Both the position numbers and the translations under genes were made by a program. This document shows, piece by piece, positions 31,292 through 40,500 of a stretch of DNA of 56,932 nt. Below the pieces are notes generated by a model. The model was not told the origin of the DNA. It saw nothing but the letters and a program-made list of their open reading frames with translations, and made no database searches. Source of the DNA: Phycisphaerae bacterium (lineage in GTDB: Bacteria > Planctomycetota > Phycisphaerae > Sedimentisphaerales > Anaerobacaceae); contig JAUXAL010000016.1 in NCBI GenBank assembly GCA_030619925.1, positions 1-56,932 on the forward strand. The letters run 5' to 3'. Within the stretch, counting starts at the first letter, position 1; each line of letters begins with the position of its first letter.

Positions 31292-32470
31292 ATGAAATAT
31301 AAAGGCAGGTTCGGGGACTATGGCGGCTTCTATGTGCCGGAGGTTTTGATACCGGTCTTGGAAGAGTTGGAGGAGGCGTTTTATCGCTTTTACGAGGACG
31401 AGCAGTTTGTAGCGGAGCTTGCGCAGCTTTCGAAGAATTATGCCGGCAGGCCGAGTTCTCTTTATTATGCGAAAAGATTCAGCGAGCATGTTGGTTTTAA
31501 GGTGTATCTGAAACGCGAAGACCTTCTGCACGGCGGAGCGCACAAGGTCAACAACACACTCGGGCAGGGCCTCTTAGCCAAATATATGGGCAAGGCCAAA
31601 CTCATTGCTGAGACAGGCGCCGGCCAGCACGGTCTGGCTACGGCGATGATTGGGGCCTTGTTTGGGATGGAGACGAAAATCTTTATGGGCGTAACCGATA
31701 TAGAGCGCCAGAGCATCAACGTTCACAAGATGAAGCTCTGTGGTGCGGAAGTTGTCCCTATTGAAGGTGGAACAGGAACGCTCAAAGACGCTATCAACGA
31801 CGCACTTCGCTACTGGACGGCTCACGTTACCGATACATTTTATCTTTTCGGTTCGGCCTGTGGACCGCATCCGTACCCTACGGTGGTAAAACATTTTCAA
31901 ACCTGTATCGGCAAAGAGACCAGGCAGCAGTGTCTCGAACAAATCGGCAGGCTGCCGGATATCGTTGTGGCCTGCGTGGGAGGAGGCAGTAATGCAATAG
32001 GCATTTTTTCCGGCTTTATAGATGATAAGAACGTCAGGTTAATTGGGGTCGAAGCCGGCGGTCGGAGCTTAAGCAGCGGCAAGCACGCTGCGACGCTTGT
32101 AGCCGGGAGGGTCGGTATCCTGCACGGTGCGAAGGCGTATCTGCTCCAGGACAAAGAAGGTCAGATTCATGATACCGAATCGGTAAGTGCGGGGCTGGAT
32201 TATCCTGCTGTTGGTCCGGAGCATTGCCTGCTAAAAGATACCGGCAGAGCCGAGTACGTTGCTGCAGAAGATGAGGATGTGCTTGACGCCTTCGGGCTGC
32301 TGAGCAAAACCGAGGGGATACTGCCGGCCCTGGAACCCTCGCACGCTCTGGCATTTCTTTGCAGCCAGAAAGGAAAGTTGGATGCTGAGCAGATAGTGGT
32401 AGTAAATCTTTCCGGCCGAGGAGATAAGGATGTTGGCATTGTAGAAAAACGTCGACCTCTCGAGAACTGA
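31292..32470 (+). CDS. trpB: Tryptophan synthase beta chain
   Basis: 392 codons, TrpB1-like. The PLP lysine is K85 in [13 protein letters not shown]. Other signatures: [39 protein letters not shown] (family TAAGPHPYP) and the phosphate loop [12 protein letters not shown]. The C-terminus has [11 protein letters not shown]. It condenses indole with serine to give tryptophan, normally in complex with TrpA. GAGGAATGAG lies shortly before the ATG. In this operon trpA does not follow directly; one foreign-looking gene lies between. Confidence 0.96.
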   Translation: MKYKGRFGDYGGFYVPEVLIPVLEELEEAFYRFYEDEQFVAELAQLSKNYAGRPSSLYYAKRFSEHVGFKVYLKREDLLHGGAHKVNNTLGQGLLAKYMGKAKLIAETGAGQHGLATAMIGALFGMETKIFMGVTDIERQSINVHKMKLCGAEVVPIEGGTGTLKDAINDALRYWTAHVTDTFYLFGSACGPHPYPTVVKHFQTCIGKETRQQCLEQIGRLPDIVVACVGGGSNAIGIFSGFIDDKNVRLIGVEAGGRSLSSGKHAATLVAGRVGILHGAKAYLLQDKEGQIHDTESVSAGLDYPAVGPEHCLLKDTGRAEYVAAEDEDVLDAFGLLSKTEGILPALEPSHALAFLCSQKGKLDAEQIVVVNLSGRGDKDVGIVEKRRPLEN

Positions 32471-32497
32471 TTATTAATTATCAGTAGGAGATCGATT

Positions 32498-33895
32498 ATG
32501 AACAAGATTACAGACCCGACCGAAACGTTTAAGATATGGCTTACAATTATTATGATTATCAGCATAACCAGTCGCTCTTATGGACAGGAGTCGCAATTGG
32601 GATGTGGTACCGGAGAAATAGAATGGCCTATGCACCACATTGATAATGCTCTATACAATCATAACTCCCTGAGTCCGGGGGACGTCGACAAAGATGGTTT
32701 TACGGACTACGCGGTTATTCATGAGGGACCGGATAAATATACGATTGTGTTTCATCCCGGAAAAGACGGTGACGTGCGAAAGCCCTGGAAAAAGGTAACA
32801 ATCGGAGAGGGCGGCAATCCGGAGTATTCATACTTTGGCGACTTTGACGGTGACGGCAATCTTGATGTGGTGGGCTGCGGTGGTTATAGCAGGAAACTCC
32901 CAACAGGGGTTAAGATATTCTGGGGACCTGATTCCAGCCGGGTATTTAATGGTAGCACCTGGACCGATGGAGGTTATATTCCGGGTACTAAGGACCGGGG
33001 TCATTTTCTTTATATCGAAAGCCGCGATATAAACGACAACGGCGCAACAGACATCGTGGCGGGAGGCAGAGTCCACAAGGTCAATCACACAAAAGCCGGC
33101 CTGATATGGATCGAAGCGCCAAGTAATAAGAGTGACCGCCGGGATCTTTCAAAGTGGAAAGTACATGATATTGATTCGAATTTGTTGAGTGGTCACGGTT
33201 TTGTTTTCGTTGATATCGACCAGGATGGAGATGACGACATTGCTGTTGCGAATGCGGACTGGGACACTTCGGACTCCGAAGAACGAGTGCTGTGGTATGA
33301 GAATCCCAGGACTGGTTCAGCGAAGCAGAAGCAGCCCTGGCCTATGCATGTGGTTTATAGTGGTCACGAATTTTTTCCCAAACCCCAGGTTGCAGTCGGT
33401 GATCTGGACGGCGATGGTCTGACTGACCTGTGTGTACAAACCGATAGTCACATTTTCTATTTTAAGAAGATGGGTTTAGAACCGGTTTCCTGGAAACGAA
33501 TAGTAATTAATAAGCCGGAGGTTGCACGATGGGTAAGCAGGCCTACAAAAATGGCTGACATCAACAACGATGGGAAAATGGATATCGTGGGGATGCTTAT
33601 TCATAATTACGGGTACATGCCATCGGGAAAAACCTCTGTTTTTTGGATGGAGTACAGTGGTAACGAGCCGGGGACGGATAATTGGACTACTCACGTCATA
33701 AAATGGTCTGACCCCCTATTTTCTGGTAAGCCATTTCAAGGTGAGAAATGGGACCATTGCCGGTTTGATGATGTGGACAAGGATGGCGACCTGGATATCG
33801 TCGGCAATTGTGAAGAGCATTACAAGTTCGTATCCGGGAAACAGAAGCAGACTCTCGTAGGCGTAGTTTGGTTTGAGAATAAGCTTGTTCCGTAG
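32498..33895 (+). CDS. Secreted FG-GAP/VCBS-repeat protein inside the trp operon
   Basis: 465 codons starting 28 bases after trpB, with AGGAG before the ATG. A hydrophobic stretch near residues 12-26 followed by SYGQES indicates a signal peptide. It has about seven calcium-binding FG-GAP-type loops: DVDKDGFTDYAV, DFDGDGNLDVVG, DINDNGATDIVA, DIDQDGDDDIAV, DLDGDGLTDLCV, DINNDGKMDIVG and DVDKDGDLDIVG, together expected to form a beta-propeller. Planctomycetes have many such exported proteins of unknown role. It is not a tryptophan enzyme; its place between trpB and trpA suggests insertion into the operon and co-transcription. Confidence 0.85.
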   Translation: MNKITDPTETFKIWLTIIMIISITSRSYGQESQLGCGTGEIEWPMHHIDNALYNHNSLSPGDVDKDGFTDYAVIHEGPDKYTIVFHPGKDGDVRKPWKKVTIGEGGNPEYSYFGDFDGDGNLDVVGCGGYSRKLPTGVKIFWGPDSSRVFNGSTWTDGGYIPGTKDRGHFLYIESRDINDNGATDIVAGGRVHKVNHTKAGLIWIEAPSNKSDRRDLSKWKVHDIDSNLLSGHGFVFVDIDQDGDDDIAVANADWDTSDSEERVLWYENPRTGSAKQKQPWPMHVVYSGHEFFPKPQVAVGDLDGDGLTDLCVQTDSHIFYFKKMGLEPVSWKRIVINKPEVARWVSRPTKMADINNDGKMDIVGMLIHNYGYMPSGKTSVFWMEYSGNEPGTDNWTTHVIKWSDPLFSGKPFQGEKWDHCRFDDVDKDGDLDIVGNCEEHYKFVSGKQKQTLVGVVWFENKLVP

Positions 33896-33989
33896 CCAAG
33901 AGCACAATGTCAGCTGACGATAGAGTTTTCTGAGGCTTTGAGTTGCTGACTTCTGAATTCCAGGCCATAGTCAGAAAAGGATATGATTG

Positions 33990-34802
33990 ATGAAAACATA
34001 TAAACAAGTTTTTTCTGAATTAGGAGAACAAAAAAGGGCAGCGTTGATACCGTTTTTCGTAATCGGCGACCCGGATTTTGATACAAGTCTTGCGATTGTA
34101 AAAACAGCTATCGACGCAGGGGCGGATGTTCTGGAATTGGGCATACCATTCTCCGACCCGATAGCGGATGGGCCAACAATCCAAAAGGCCGATATTCGCG
34201 CAATGAGAAGCGGGATGACCGTCCGGAAAGGGCTGGAGTTTATCCGCAAGGTCAAGAATTACAAGGATATTCCAATTGGACTGCTGATGTATTACAACTT
34301 AGTTTACCAGTACGGAACGGAACAATTCTTCACCGATTTTCACCAGGCCGGCGCCAACAGCGTTTTGGTTGCTGACTTGAGCATTGATGATGCGGACGAA
34401 ATTGTTGAACCTGCCGTCTCGGCGGGTCTTGACACTGTCTTTATGGTTACGCCAAACACCGGGCCCGAGAGAATGAAACTGATTGCTTCCAGGACCACCG
34501 GCTTTATCTACACCGTTTCGGTGTTAGGTGTTACCGGCATCAGAGAAAAGCTTTCCGATATGATTGGAGGGCTGGTCGGCAAATTGAAGAAGCTTACCGG
34601 CGTGCCGATATGTGTAGGTTTTGGAATCAGCAAAGCCGAACATGCAGCCACGGTTGCGTCGGCGGGAGCCGACGGTGTAATAATCGGTTCAAAAATAGTG
34701 GGGTTGATTGAGAGTAATTTAGGCAACAGAGAAAAAATGCTTGCTGAGATTTCGACTTTCTTAAGTGAAGTCAAAAGTACGATTTCACCCTGCACTAATT
34801 GA
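33990..34802 (+). CDS. trpA: Tryptophan synthase alpha chain
   Basis: 270 codons from the ATG at 33990, chosen over a TTG one codon upstream; AAAAGGA precedes it. With this start the catalytic residues fall at E49 (VLELGIPFSDP) and D60 (IADGPT), the same numbers as in the enteric enzyme. Further signatures: TTGFIYTVSVLGVTGIRE and VGFGISKAEHAATVASAGADGVIIGSKIV (phosphate site). It cleaves indole-3-glycerol phosphate to indole and glyceraldehyde-3-phosphate. Its substrate normally comes from TrpC, which is not encoded in the window. A long perfect hairpin overlaps its stop codon. Confidence 0.96.
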   Translation: MKTYKQVFSELGEQKRAALIPFFVIGDPDFDTSLAIVKTAIDAGADVLELGIPFSDPIADGPTIQKADIRAMRSGMTVRKGLEFIRKVKNYKDIPIGLLMYYNLVYQYGTEQFFTDFHQAGANSVLVADLSIDDADEIVEPAVSAGLDTVFMVTPNTGPERMKLIASRTTGFIYTVSVLGVTGIREKLSDMIGGLVGKLKKLTGVPICVGFGISKAEHAATVASAGADGVIIGSKIVGLIESNLGNREKMLAEISTFLSEVKSTISPCTN

Positions 34803-34833
34803 GCGTAGGCTCGCGCCTACGCTCAATTAGTGC
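34792..34833 (+). terminator. Perfect 19-bp hairpin overlapping the trpA stop codon
   Basis: GCACTAATTGAGCGTAGGC (34792-34810), loop TCGC, and the exact complement (34815-34833). The stop codon TGA (34800-34802) lies in the left arm. No T-tract follows, so it is not a standard intrinsic terminator. It may act as an mRNA 3' stabiliser or mark the end of the operon. Confidence 0.6.
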
Positions 34834-34979
34834 GGGGCGGATTTTTGGTGGTATTTATCCCCGGCACATTCGGTTTCTCATATCATAGTAATTGTCGCAC
34901 TTTTTGCAGATTACCGCAATAAGAGGCTGGGTATTTGCGTCTTTACCTATATAAGTGTGAGCAGGTGTGTAATCAAACG

Positions 34980-35034
34980 CTAATTCCTGCAGTAGGGATT
35001 AGTCCAATTGTGTTTTTCTAACCTATTTTGGAGG
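34980..35034 (+). promoter_or_regulatory. Conserved 5' leader hairpin, copy 1
   Basis: CTAATTCC (34980-34987) pairs with GGGATTAG (34995-35002), followed by AGTCCAA, a T-rich tract and the Shine-Dalgarno GGAGG (35030-35034). The same arrangement precedes the paralogue at 36067, with base changes that keep the stem. Confidence 0.5.
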
Positions 35035-35042
35035 ATACTATT

Positions 35043-35744
35043 ATGAAGAGGTACCTAATCTCAACCGCGGTCATTCTGGCCGTTCTGGTAACGGCCTGGG
35101 CTGCATTTGGGCAGCAACAGGGCAGAACCAGACAAAGACAGCAACCGGAGGGTATGAGGCAAAGATTTCAGGATATGTCAGAGGAGGAAAGAGAGAAGTT
35201 CAGGGCCCAGATGCGTGAAAAAGGTGGCTCCAGACGTGGCGGATTTATGGGGCGTGAAGGCCAGTTAGAGGCCATTAAAGCGATTGAAGCGCAACTGGCG
35301 AAGCTCAAAGCCGCGCAGACCACACGGCCTGAAGGCGGCAGGTCATATCGAGACCTTTCCGAGGACGAAAGAGCAAAACTAAGAGAGAGGATGACGAAGG
35401 CCCGCCAGGACCGACAGAAAGCACTTCAGACAATTATAGCACAGGTCGCCAGACTTCAGGGTCGAAGGCAGCCAGCGGCAGAAGCCGGACAATACATTAT
35501 AGTCAACGTTGGCGATCTTAAGCCGATTCAGGCGGCGGCAGTAAAAGAGAAAGCCAAGGAAACGACCCAGCTTCTCGAAAGGCTGATTGCCAGAGGTAGT
35601 GGCCAAAGGGGACCGAGAGGCAGGGGGCCAGGACCGGGGATGAGGACAACCACGCCAGGGACTACAGAGCGCCCGCGGGGTCCACGGGGTGCGGAGTCTC
35701 CAAGAGGTTCAGGGCGTCAGGGCAGAGAGGAAAGGGAACGTTGA
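35043..35744 (+). CDS. Secreted Arg/Gln-rich protein, truncated paralogue lacking the redoxin domain
   Basis: 233 codons from the ATG at 35043, chosen because GGAGG lies 8 bases upstream; an in-frame TTG would add five residues. The signal peptide (MKRYLISTAVILAVLVTAWAAFG) is almost identical to that of the next gene. The mature part is highly charged and helical (MRQRFQDMSEEEREKFRAQMREK, then QLEAIKAIEAQLAKLKAAQ), ending in a low-complexity RGPRGRGPG tail. No enzyme domain remains. Downstream, in another frame, is a short remnant of a redoxin domain, so this gene is best read as a truncated duplicate of the following gene that may still make a secreted helical protein. Confidence 0.75.
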   Translation: MKRYLISTAVILAVLVTAWAAFGQQQGRTRQRQQPEGMRQRFQDMSEEEREKFRAQMREKGGSRRGGFMGREGQLEAIKAIEAQLAKLKAAQTTRPEGGRSYRDLSEDERAKLRERMTKARQDRQKALQTIIAQVARLQGRRQPAAEAGQYIIVNVGDLKPIQAAAVKEKAKETTQLLERLIARGSGQRGPRGRGPGPGMRTTTPGTTERPRGPRGAESPRGSGRQGREERER

Positions 35745-35754
35745 AGGTCCAGGC

Positions 35755-35817
35755 AGGACGCCAGAGTTTACACTAAAGAGTTTTGACAACAAGGCGAATT
35801 GTAGTAGCGAGCGTGGA
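35755..35817 (+). pseudogene. Out-of-frame remnant of a redoxin domain
   Basis: In the frame different from the preceding gene, this stretch reads TPEFTLKSFDNKANCSSERG, which matches the start of the redoxin domain of the downstream paralogue (APALRLTSFCGKTVNLSDYRG). Similarity stops at the equivalent of the first beta strand, indicating a frameshift together with deletion of the rest. Confidence 0.6.
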
Positions 35818-36003
35818 GTTATGTGGGGCCAGCTCTGCCCACAGGGCTGGGGGGTACGTTCGCTGTGGCGCCGAGGATATTGAACATCCAGAAGTGTAGG
35901 GCCGGTTTGCCCCGCTTTTGGTGTTGGCCAGATAGGAAAACCTTTTGTGGTTTTTTGGTTTGCGTTCTTACCTGATACATGTTAGTAAGGCTGTAAGTGA
36001 ATG

Positions 36004-36058
36004 CTAATTCCCGCAGGGGGAATTAGTCCAAGTGTTTTTTTTTAACCTATTTTGGAGG
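36004..36058 (+). promoter_or_regulatory. Conserved 5' leader hairpin, copy 2
   Basis: CTAATTCCC (36004-36012), loop GCAGG, GGGAATTAG (36018-36026), then a T-rich tract and GGAGG (36054-36058). The region from the T-tract to about 30 bases into the gene is nearly identical to copy 1. Confidence 0.5.
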
Positions 36059-36066
36059 ATACTATT

Positions 36067-37341
36067 ATGAAGAGGTACCTAATCTCAACCGTGGTCATTC
36101 TGGCCGTTCTGGTGACGGCGTGGACCGCATTTGGGCAACGCGAGGGCAGAACCAGACAAAGACAGCAATTTGAGGGTATGAGGCAAAGATTCGAAAATAT
36201 GTCTGAGGAGGAAAGAGAGAAGTTTAGAGCCGAAATGCGTGAAAGAAGAGAGAGATTTCAGGATATGTCTGAGGAGGAGAAAGAAGAGTTTAGGGCCGAA
36301 ATGCGTAGAAGGATGGGCCCGATGCCTCCACGCTTAGGGCGCGAGGAGCAACTTAAGGCGATTGAAGTCATTCAAGAGCAAGCTGCGAAGCTCAAAGCAA
36401 GCATGGAAGCCGCAAGAAGGCCTGAAGGCCGGAGGCGGCCTCAGAAGCCCTCCGAGGAAGAAATAGCCAAATTGAGAGAAAGATTCGCCAAAGCGAGTAA
36501 GCAGCGACAGAACGCAATCAAAGCGATTGAGGAGCAACTTGCGAAACTCAAAGGTCCAACGCCACCGAGAGCAGAACCTCAAGAATCTGTCAGGGAGTTG
36601 CTGGCGATTCGCCAGTTGGCGCTTAAGGAGAAAGCCGAGGGAACAGCCAAGCGTCTCGCAAGGCTGATTGCCAGGTATCAGAGGGGACCTCAGAGGGAAT
36701 CCGGGCGCAGGCCGCGAGGACCGGGGCGAGAGCGAGAACCGGGGCAGAGGCCTCAAGGACCCGAGAGGCCGCCCAGGGAGCGGCCGGCGAGGTCAAGAAG
36801 AGATGTTGAAGGCGCCGCAGCAGTTTCCAGCAAGAAAGCACCGGCTCTCAGGCTGACCAGCTTTTGTGGTAAAACTGTAAACCTTTCTGACTACAGGGGC
36901 AAAATTGTGGTGCTGGAGTGGCTCAATTTCGAGTGTCCGTTTGTAAAATACCACTACGAGAAAACTAATACAATGATTGACCTGGCCAACAAGTACAAGG
37001 ATGAGAATGTTGTCTGGCTTGCGGTAAACAGTACGAGCCATACAACTCCGGAGGCGAACAACGACTTTGCGAAGAAACACAAGCTTCCGTATCTGATACT
37101 CGACGACAGGTCAGGCAAGGTGGGCCGAGCCTACGACGCCAAGACAACGCCCCATATGTACGTCATAAATACCAGGGGCAATGTCCTCTACGCCGGCGCA
37201 ATCGATAATTCGCCGATGGGCAAAAAAAAGGAAGGCGTAATTAACTATGTTGACCGGGCTTTGGCGGAGCTGACGGCCGGTAAACCGGTAAGCACCCGCA
37301 ATACAAAGCCTTACGGCTGCAGTGTAAAGTACCCTCGATAG
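36067..37341 (+). CDS. Secreted protein with charged helical region and C-terminal redoxin (AhpC/TSA-like) domain
   Basis: 424 codons from the ATG at 36067 (GGAGG 8 bases upstream). Signal peptide MKRYLISTVVILAVLVTAWTAFG. Residues 25-250 are charged and helical with duplicated RQRFENMSEEEREKFRAEM units and a Pro/Arg/Gly-rich linker. Residues about 258-424 form a thioredoxin-fold domain: APALRLTSFCGKTVNLSDYRGKIVVLEW in part, then FECPFVKYHYEK with a single conserved Cys, YLILDDRSGKVGRAYDAKTTPHMYVI (cis-Pro region), and a C-terminal YGCSVKY with a second Cys. A periplasmic thiol-redox or peroxiredoxin-like role is likely. It is a tandem paralogue of the gene before it and ends in a strong terminator. 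Confidence 0.82.
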   Translation: MKRYLISTVVILAVLVTAWTAFGQREGRTRQRQQFEGMRQRFENMSEEEREKFRAEMRERRERFQDMSEEEKEEFRAEMRRRMGPMPPRLGREEQLKAIEVIQEQAAKLKASMEAARRPEGRRRPQKPSEEEIAKLRERFAKASKQRQNAIKAIEEQLAKLKGPTPPRAEPQESVRELLAIRQLALKEKAEGTAKRLARLIARYQRGPQRESGRRPRGPGREREPGQRPQGPERPPRERPARSRRDVEGAAAVSSKKAPALRLTSFCGKTVNLSDYRGKIVVLEWLNFECPFVKYHYEKTNTMIDLANKYKDENVVWLAVNSTSHTTPEANNDFAKKHKLPYLILDDRSGKVGRAYDAKTTPHMYVINTRGNVLYAGAIDNSPMGKKKEGVINYVDRALAELTAGKPVSTRNTKPYGCSVKYPR

Positions 37342-37415
37342 GGCAGTCCCTGGCCAGAGGAAAAACTCAAGAGCGACAGTCGCTACAGGTTATTTACTTC
37401 TAACGGGGTGAACAT

Positions 37416-37482
37416 AGGCTCTCCTTGGCAATGTGTCTTGTTTTTTTACCGAACACATTGGCAAGGATGAGCCTTTTTTATT
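37416..37482 (+). terminator. Long-stem terminator
   Basis: Arms AGGCTC, CCTTG, CAATGTGT (37416-37436) and ACACATTG, CAAGG, GAGCCT (37453-37474) pair with small internal loops. The structure is followed by TTTTTTATTA. Confidence 0.8.
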
Positions 37483-37599
37483 AGAATACAGCACTCTTGA
37501 GGAATCAAATTAACAGAGCTCAAATGCTCGCACCTGCGGTAGCGCGAGTACAGATGTCGTCAAACTCCTCTGTGTTAGAATAGAGAAAGGAAGTGAACG

Positions 37600-40500
37600 A
37601 TGGGAAAATTTTGGATGACTGTGATTGGGTTTGTGGTTTGCAGCTTTCTTGTAATGTTCCACGGCACGGCCGAAGGCATTGAGATACGGCCGGGACATGT
37701 CATTCCCGTGGATAAGAAGCTCTCGCAGGATGCGGTGCAGTGTCTTTTTGAGCGGGGCCAGCGCGAAGTCTATAGCGGCGAAGAGCTCGAGACGATCGGC
37801 ATGCCGGTCAGCGGAATCGCAACGGGACAACTATATCTTCGTGGGGATGGAACACTCGGCCTCTGGCAAATCTTTAACCGCCACGTATTTTCCGGTTATG
37901 GACGGGATAATTACCGCACTTATAAGCCCGACTCGCCGGTGGACTCGGGCTTCGCTGTGGTCGCTGAATCGGATGGCAGGACACTCATAAGGCCATTGGA
38001 TCGGAGTTTCTCCACCGTAGAGTTCGCGGGTGAATATCCTATCGGCATCGTCCGCTACCGCGAAAAGGGTTTTCCCGTGGAGATTGAGACCGAGGCCTTT
38101 TCTCCTTTTATTCCGCTTAATGCAAAAGACTCCGCGCTGCCGGCCACGTTGTTCCACATCACCCTGGAGAACACTTCTCAGAGCACGGTAAGGGTCGGTG
38201 TGCTCGGCTGGCTTGAGAATGCGGTCTGCCTTGATTCAGCAAAGGCCGTTCATGCCCTGCGCCGAAGCCGTATTGTCAACGAGAAAGGCCGGACCTTGGC
38301 TGTACACACAGTTGAGGAGGCGCCCATACCTAAAGGCACCACAGGTCCCAGGCCAAAGATTGTCCTGGCTCACTTCGAAGGCCCGGACTATGGTGGCTGG
38401 AAGGTGACCGGAGCAGCTCTGGGGAAAGGACCTGCGAAAGGTACGCTGCCAAGGCAGCAAAGGGTGACTGGCTTTTTCGGAAAAGGGCTTGTTAATACTT
38501 TTCTCGGTGGGGACGGGCCTGGCGGAACGTTGACTTCGCCACGCTTCAATGTCTCGCGGAAGTTCATCAACTTCCTCATCGGCGGAGGCAATCACGCCGG
38601 TAAAACCTGCATCAACCTGCTCATCGACGACAAAGTTGTACGGACCGCAACCGGCAAAAACAACGAAAAGCTCGAATGGTATTTCTGGAACGTTCAGGAA
38701 TTCGAGGGCAGGACAGCTCAGATCGAAATTGTCGATCGCTTTTCCGGCGGATGGGGACACGTTAATATCGACCAGATTGAGCTGTCGGATGAGCCACAGA
38801 AAGGGCCAATGGGTCCGCTCGACAAACTTCCTGACTATGGCTCGCTGGTATTGGCTCTTTCGAGAGAGGGAAGTTCGCCTCAGGGAATTCGCAAGCTTTT
38901 TGCATCCCTCGACGATAGAGATGTAGAGCTGCATGCCGAGCAGAATGTTAGCTATCCGGTTACCGAAAGGCGAAGCGCGGCGCTGGCCACCGACACTGTC
39001 GAATTGGCGCCGGGTGCTAAGTGCGCTTTCATCTTTGTTCTGGCCTGGTTCTTTCCTAATCACCCGAACGGCCGCGAATATGCCAACCGCTTCGACACTG
39101 CTGCCGAGGTCGCTCATTATGTCCTCGATGACTACGACCGCCTTGCCGGCGATACCGCCAAGTGGTACAAGACCTACTACGAGCACAGCACACTGCCTCG
39201 GTGGCTGCTTTTCCGGCTACACTCAACCGTGTGCAACCTGGCGACGGGAACGTGTCAGTGGTGGAAGAGCGGCCGTTTCTGGGCGTGGGAGGGCGTCGGC
39301 TGCTGCCGCGGTACCTGTACCCACGTGTGGAATTATGCCCACGCTCCTGCTCGCCTTTTCCCCGAGCTTGAGCGAAGCGTCAGGGAGATGCAGGACTTTG
39401 GCGAGGGCTTTGACCCCAACAGCGGCCTGGTCGGCTTCCGCAGCAACCGCGCTTATGCTGCAGACGGCCAGTGCGGCAGCATACTTAAAGCCTATCGCGA
39501 GCACCAGATGTCCGCCGACAACTCTTTCCTGAAGCGCAACTGGCCGCGCATCAAAAAGGTCCTGGAGTTCTCCATCGCCCGCGATGGCAACGACGACGGC
39601 CTCATCGAGGACAGCCAGCACAACACCTACGACATCAATTTCGAGGGACCCAACACGTTTGTCGGCTCGCTGTATCTGGCTGCCCTTCGCGCCGGCGAGG
39701 AAATGGCAAAGGAAATGGGCGATGAGCAGTTCGCCGAACGCTGCCGAAAAATCTTTGCCAGTGGCAGACGTCTCACCGTCAAGCGACTCTGGGACGGTGA
39801 ATACTTTATTCAGCTCGTCGACTTAAAGAAACATCCGAAACATCAGTATGCGAAAGGGTGCCTGTCCGACCAGCTTTTCGGCCAGGGCTGGGCACATCAG
39901 CTCGGCCTCGGCTACATATATCCGCCGCGGTACATCACCGAGGCGCTGCGGTCAGTCTGGAAATACAATTGGACGCCCGATGTCGGGCCGTATAACGCCG
40001 CGCACGAGCCGGAGCGCTGGTTTGCAGGGGCAGGTGAGCGGGGCCTGTTCACCTGTACCTGGCCTAAGAGTCCGTACCTCGCCGCCGGCGTTCGTTACAA
40101 AAATGAGGTCTGGACCGGCATCGAGTATCAGGTGGCCGGCCACATGGTCTGGGAAGGAATGGTCACCGAGGCCCTTGCAATCTGTCGCGGCATTCACGAG
40201 CGCTACGACCCGGCCAAGCATAACCCTTTCAACGAGATTGAATGCGGCGACCACTATGCGCGGGCAATGGCGAGCTGGGGCGTTTACACAGCTCTTGCAG
40301 GCTATGAGTATCACGGCCCGAAAGGTCATCTCGGCTTTGCTCCGAGACTAACGCCCGAGAACTTTCGCGCCGCCTTCACCGCCGCCGAGGGCTGGGGCAC
40401 ATTTGCTCAGAAGCGGGACGGCCGGATGCAGCGCGAGCGGATCGAGCTGCGTTGGGGTCGGTTGAGTCTGAAATCTCTTGCCTTTGTCGTTCCTCAAGAA

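Noticed and set aside
35028-35042. TTG start giving five extra residues in the paralogue at 35043
   Set aside because: The TTG overlaps the Shine-Dalgarno GGAGG itself; the ATG at 35043 has perfect spacing and starts a normal signal peptide. The same applies to 36052 against 36067.
38236-39186. A 316-codon open frame opposite the GH116 gene
   Set aside because: Antisense shadow; the plus strand has the continuous GH116 protein with recognisable motifs.
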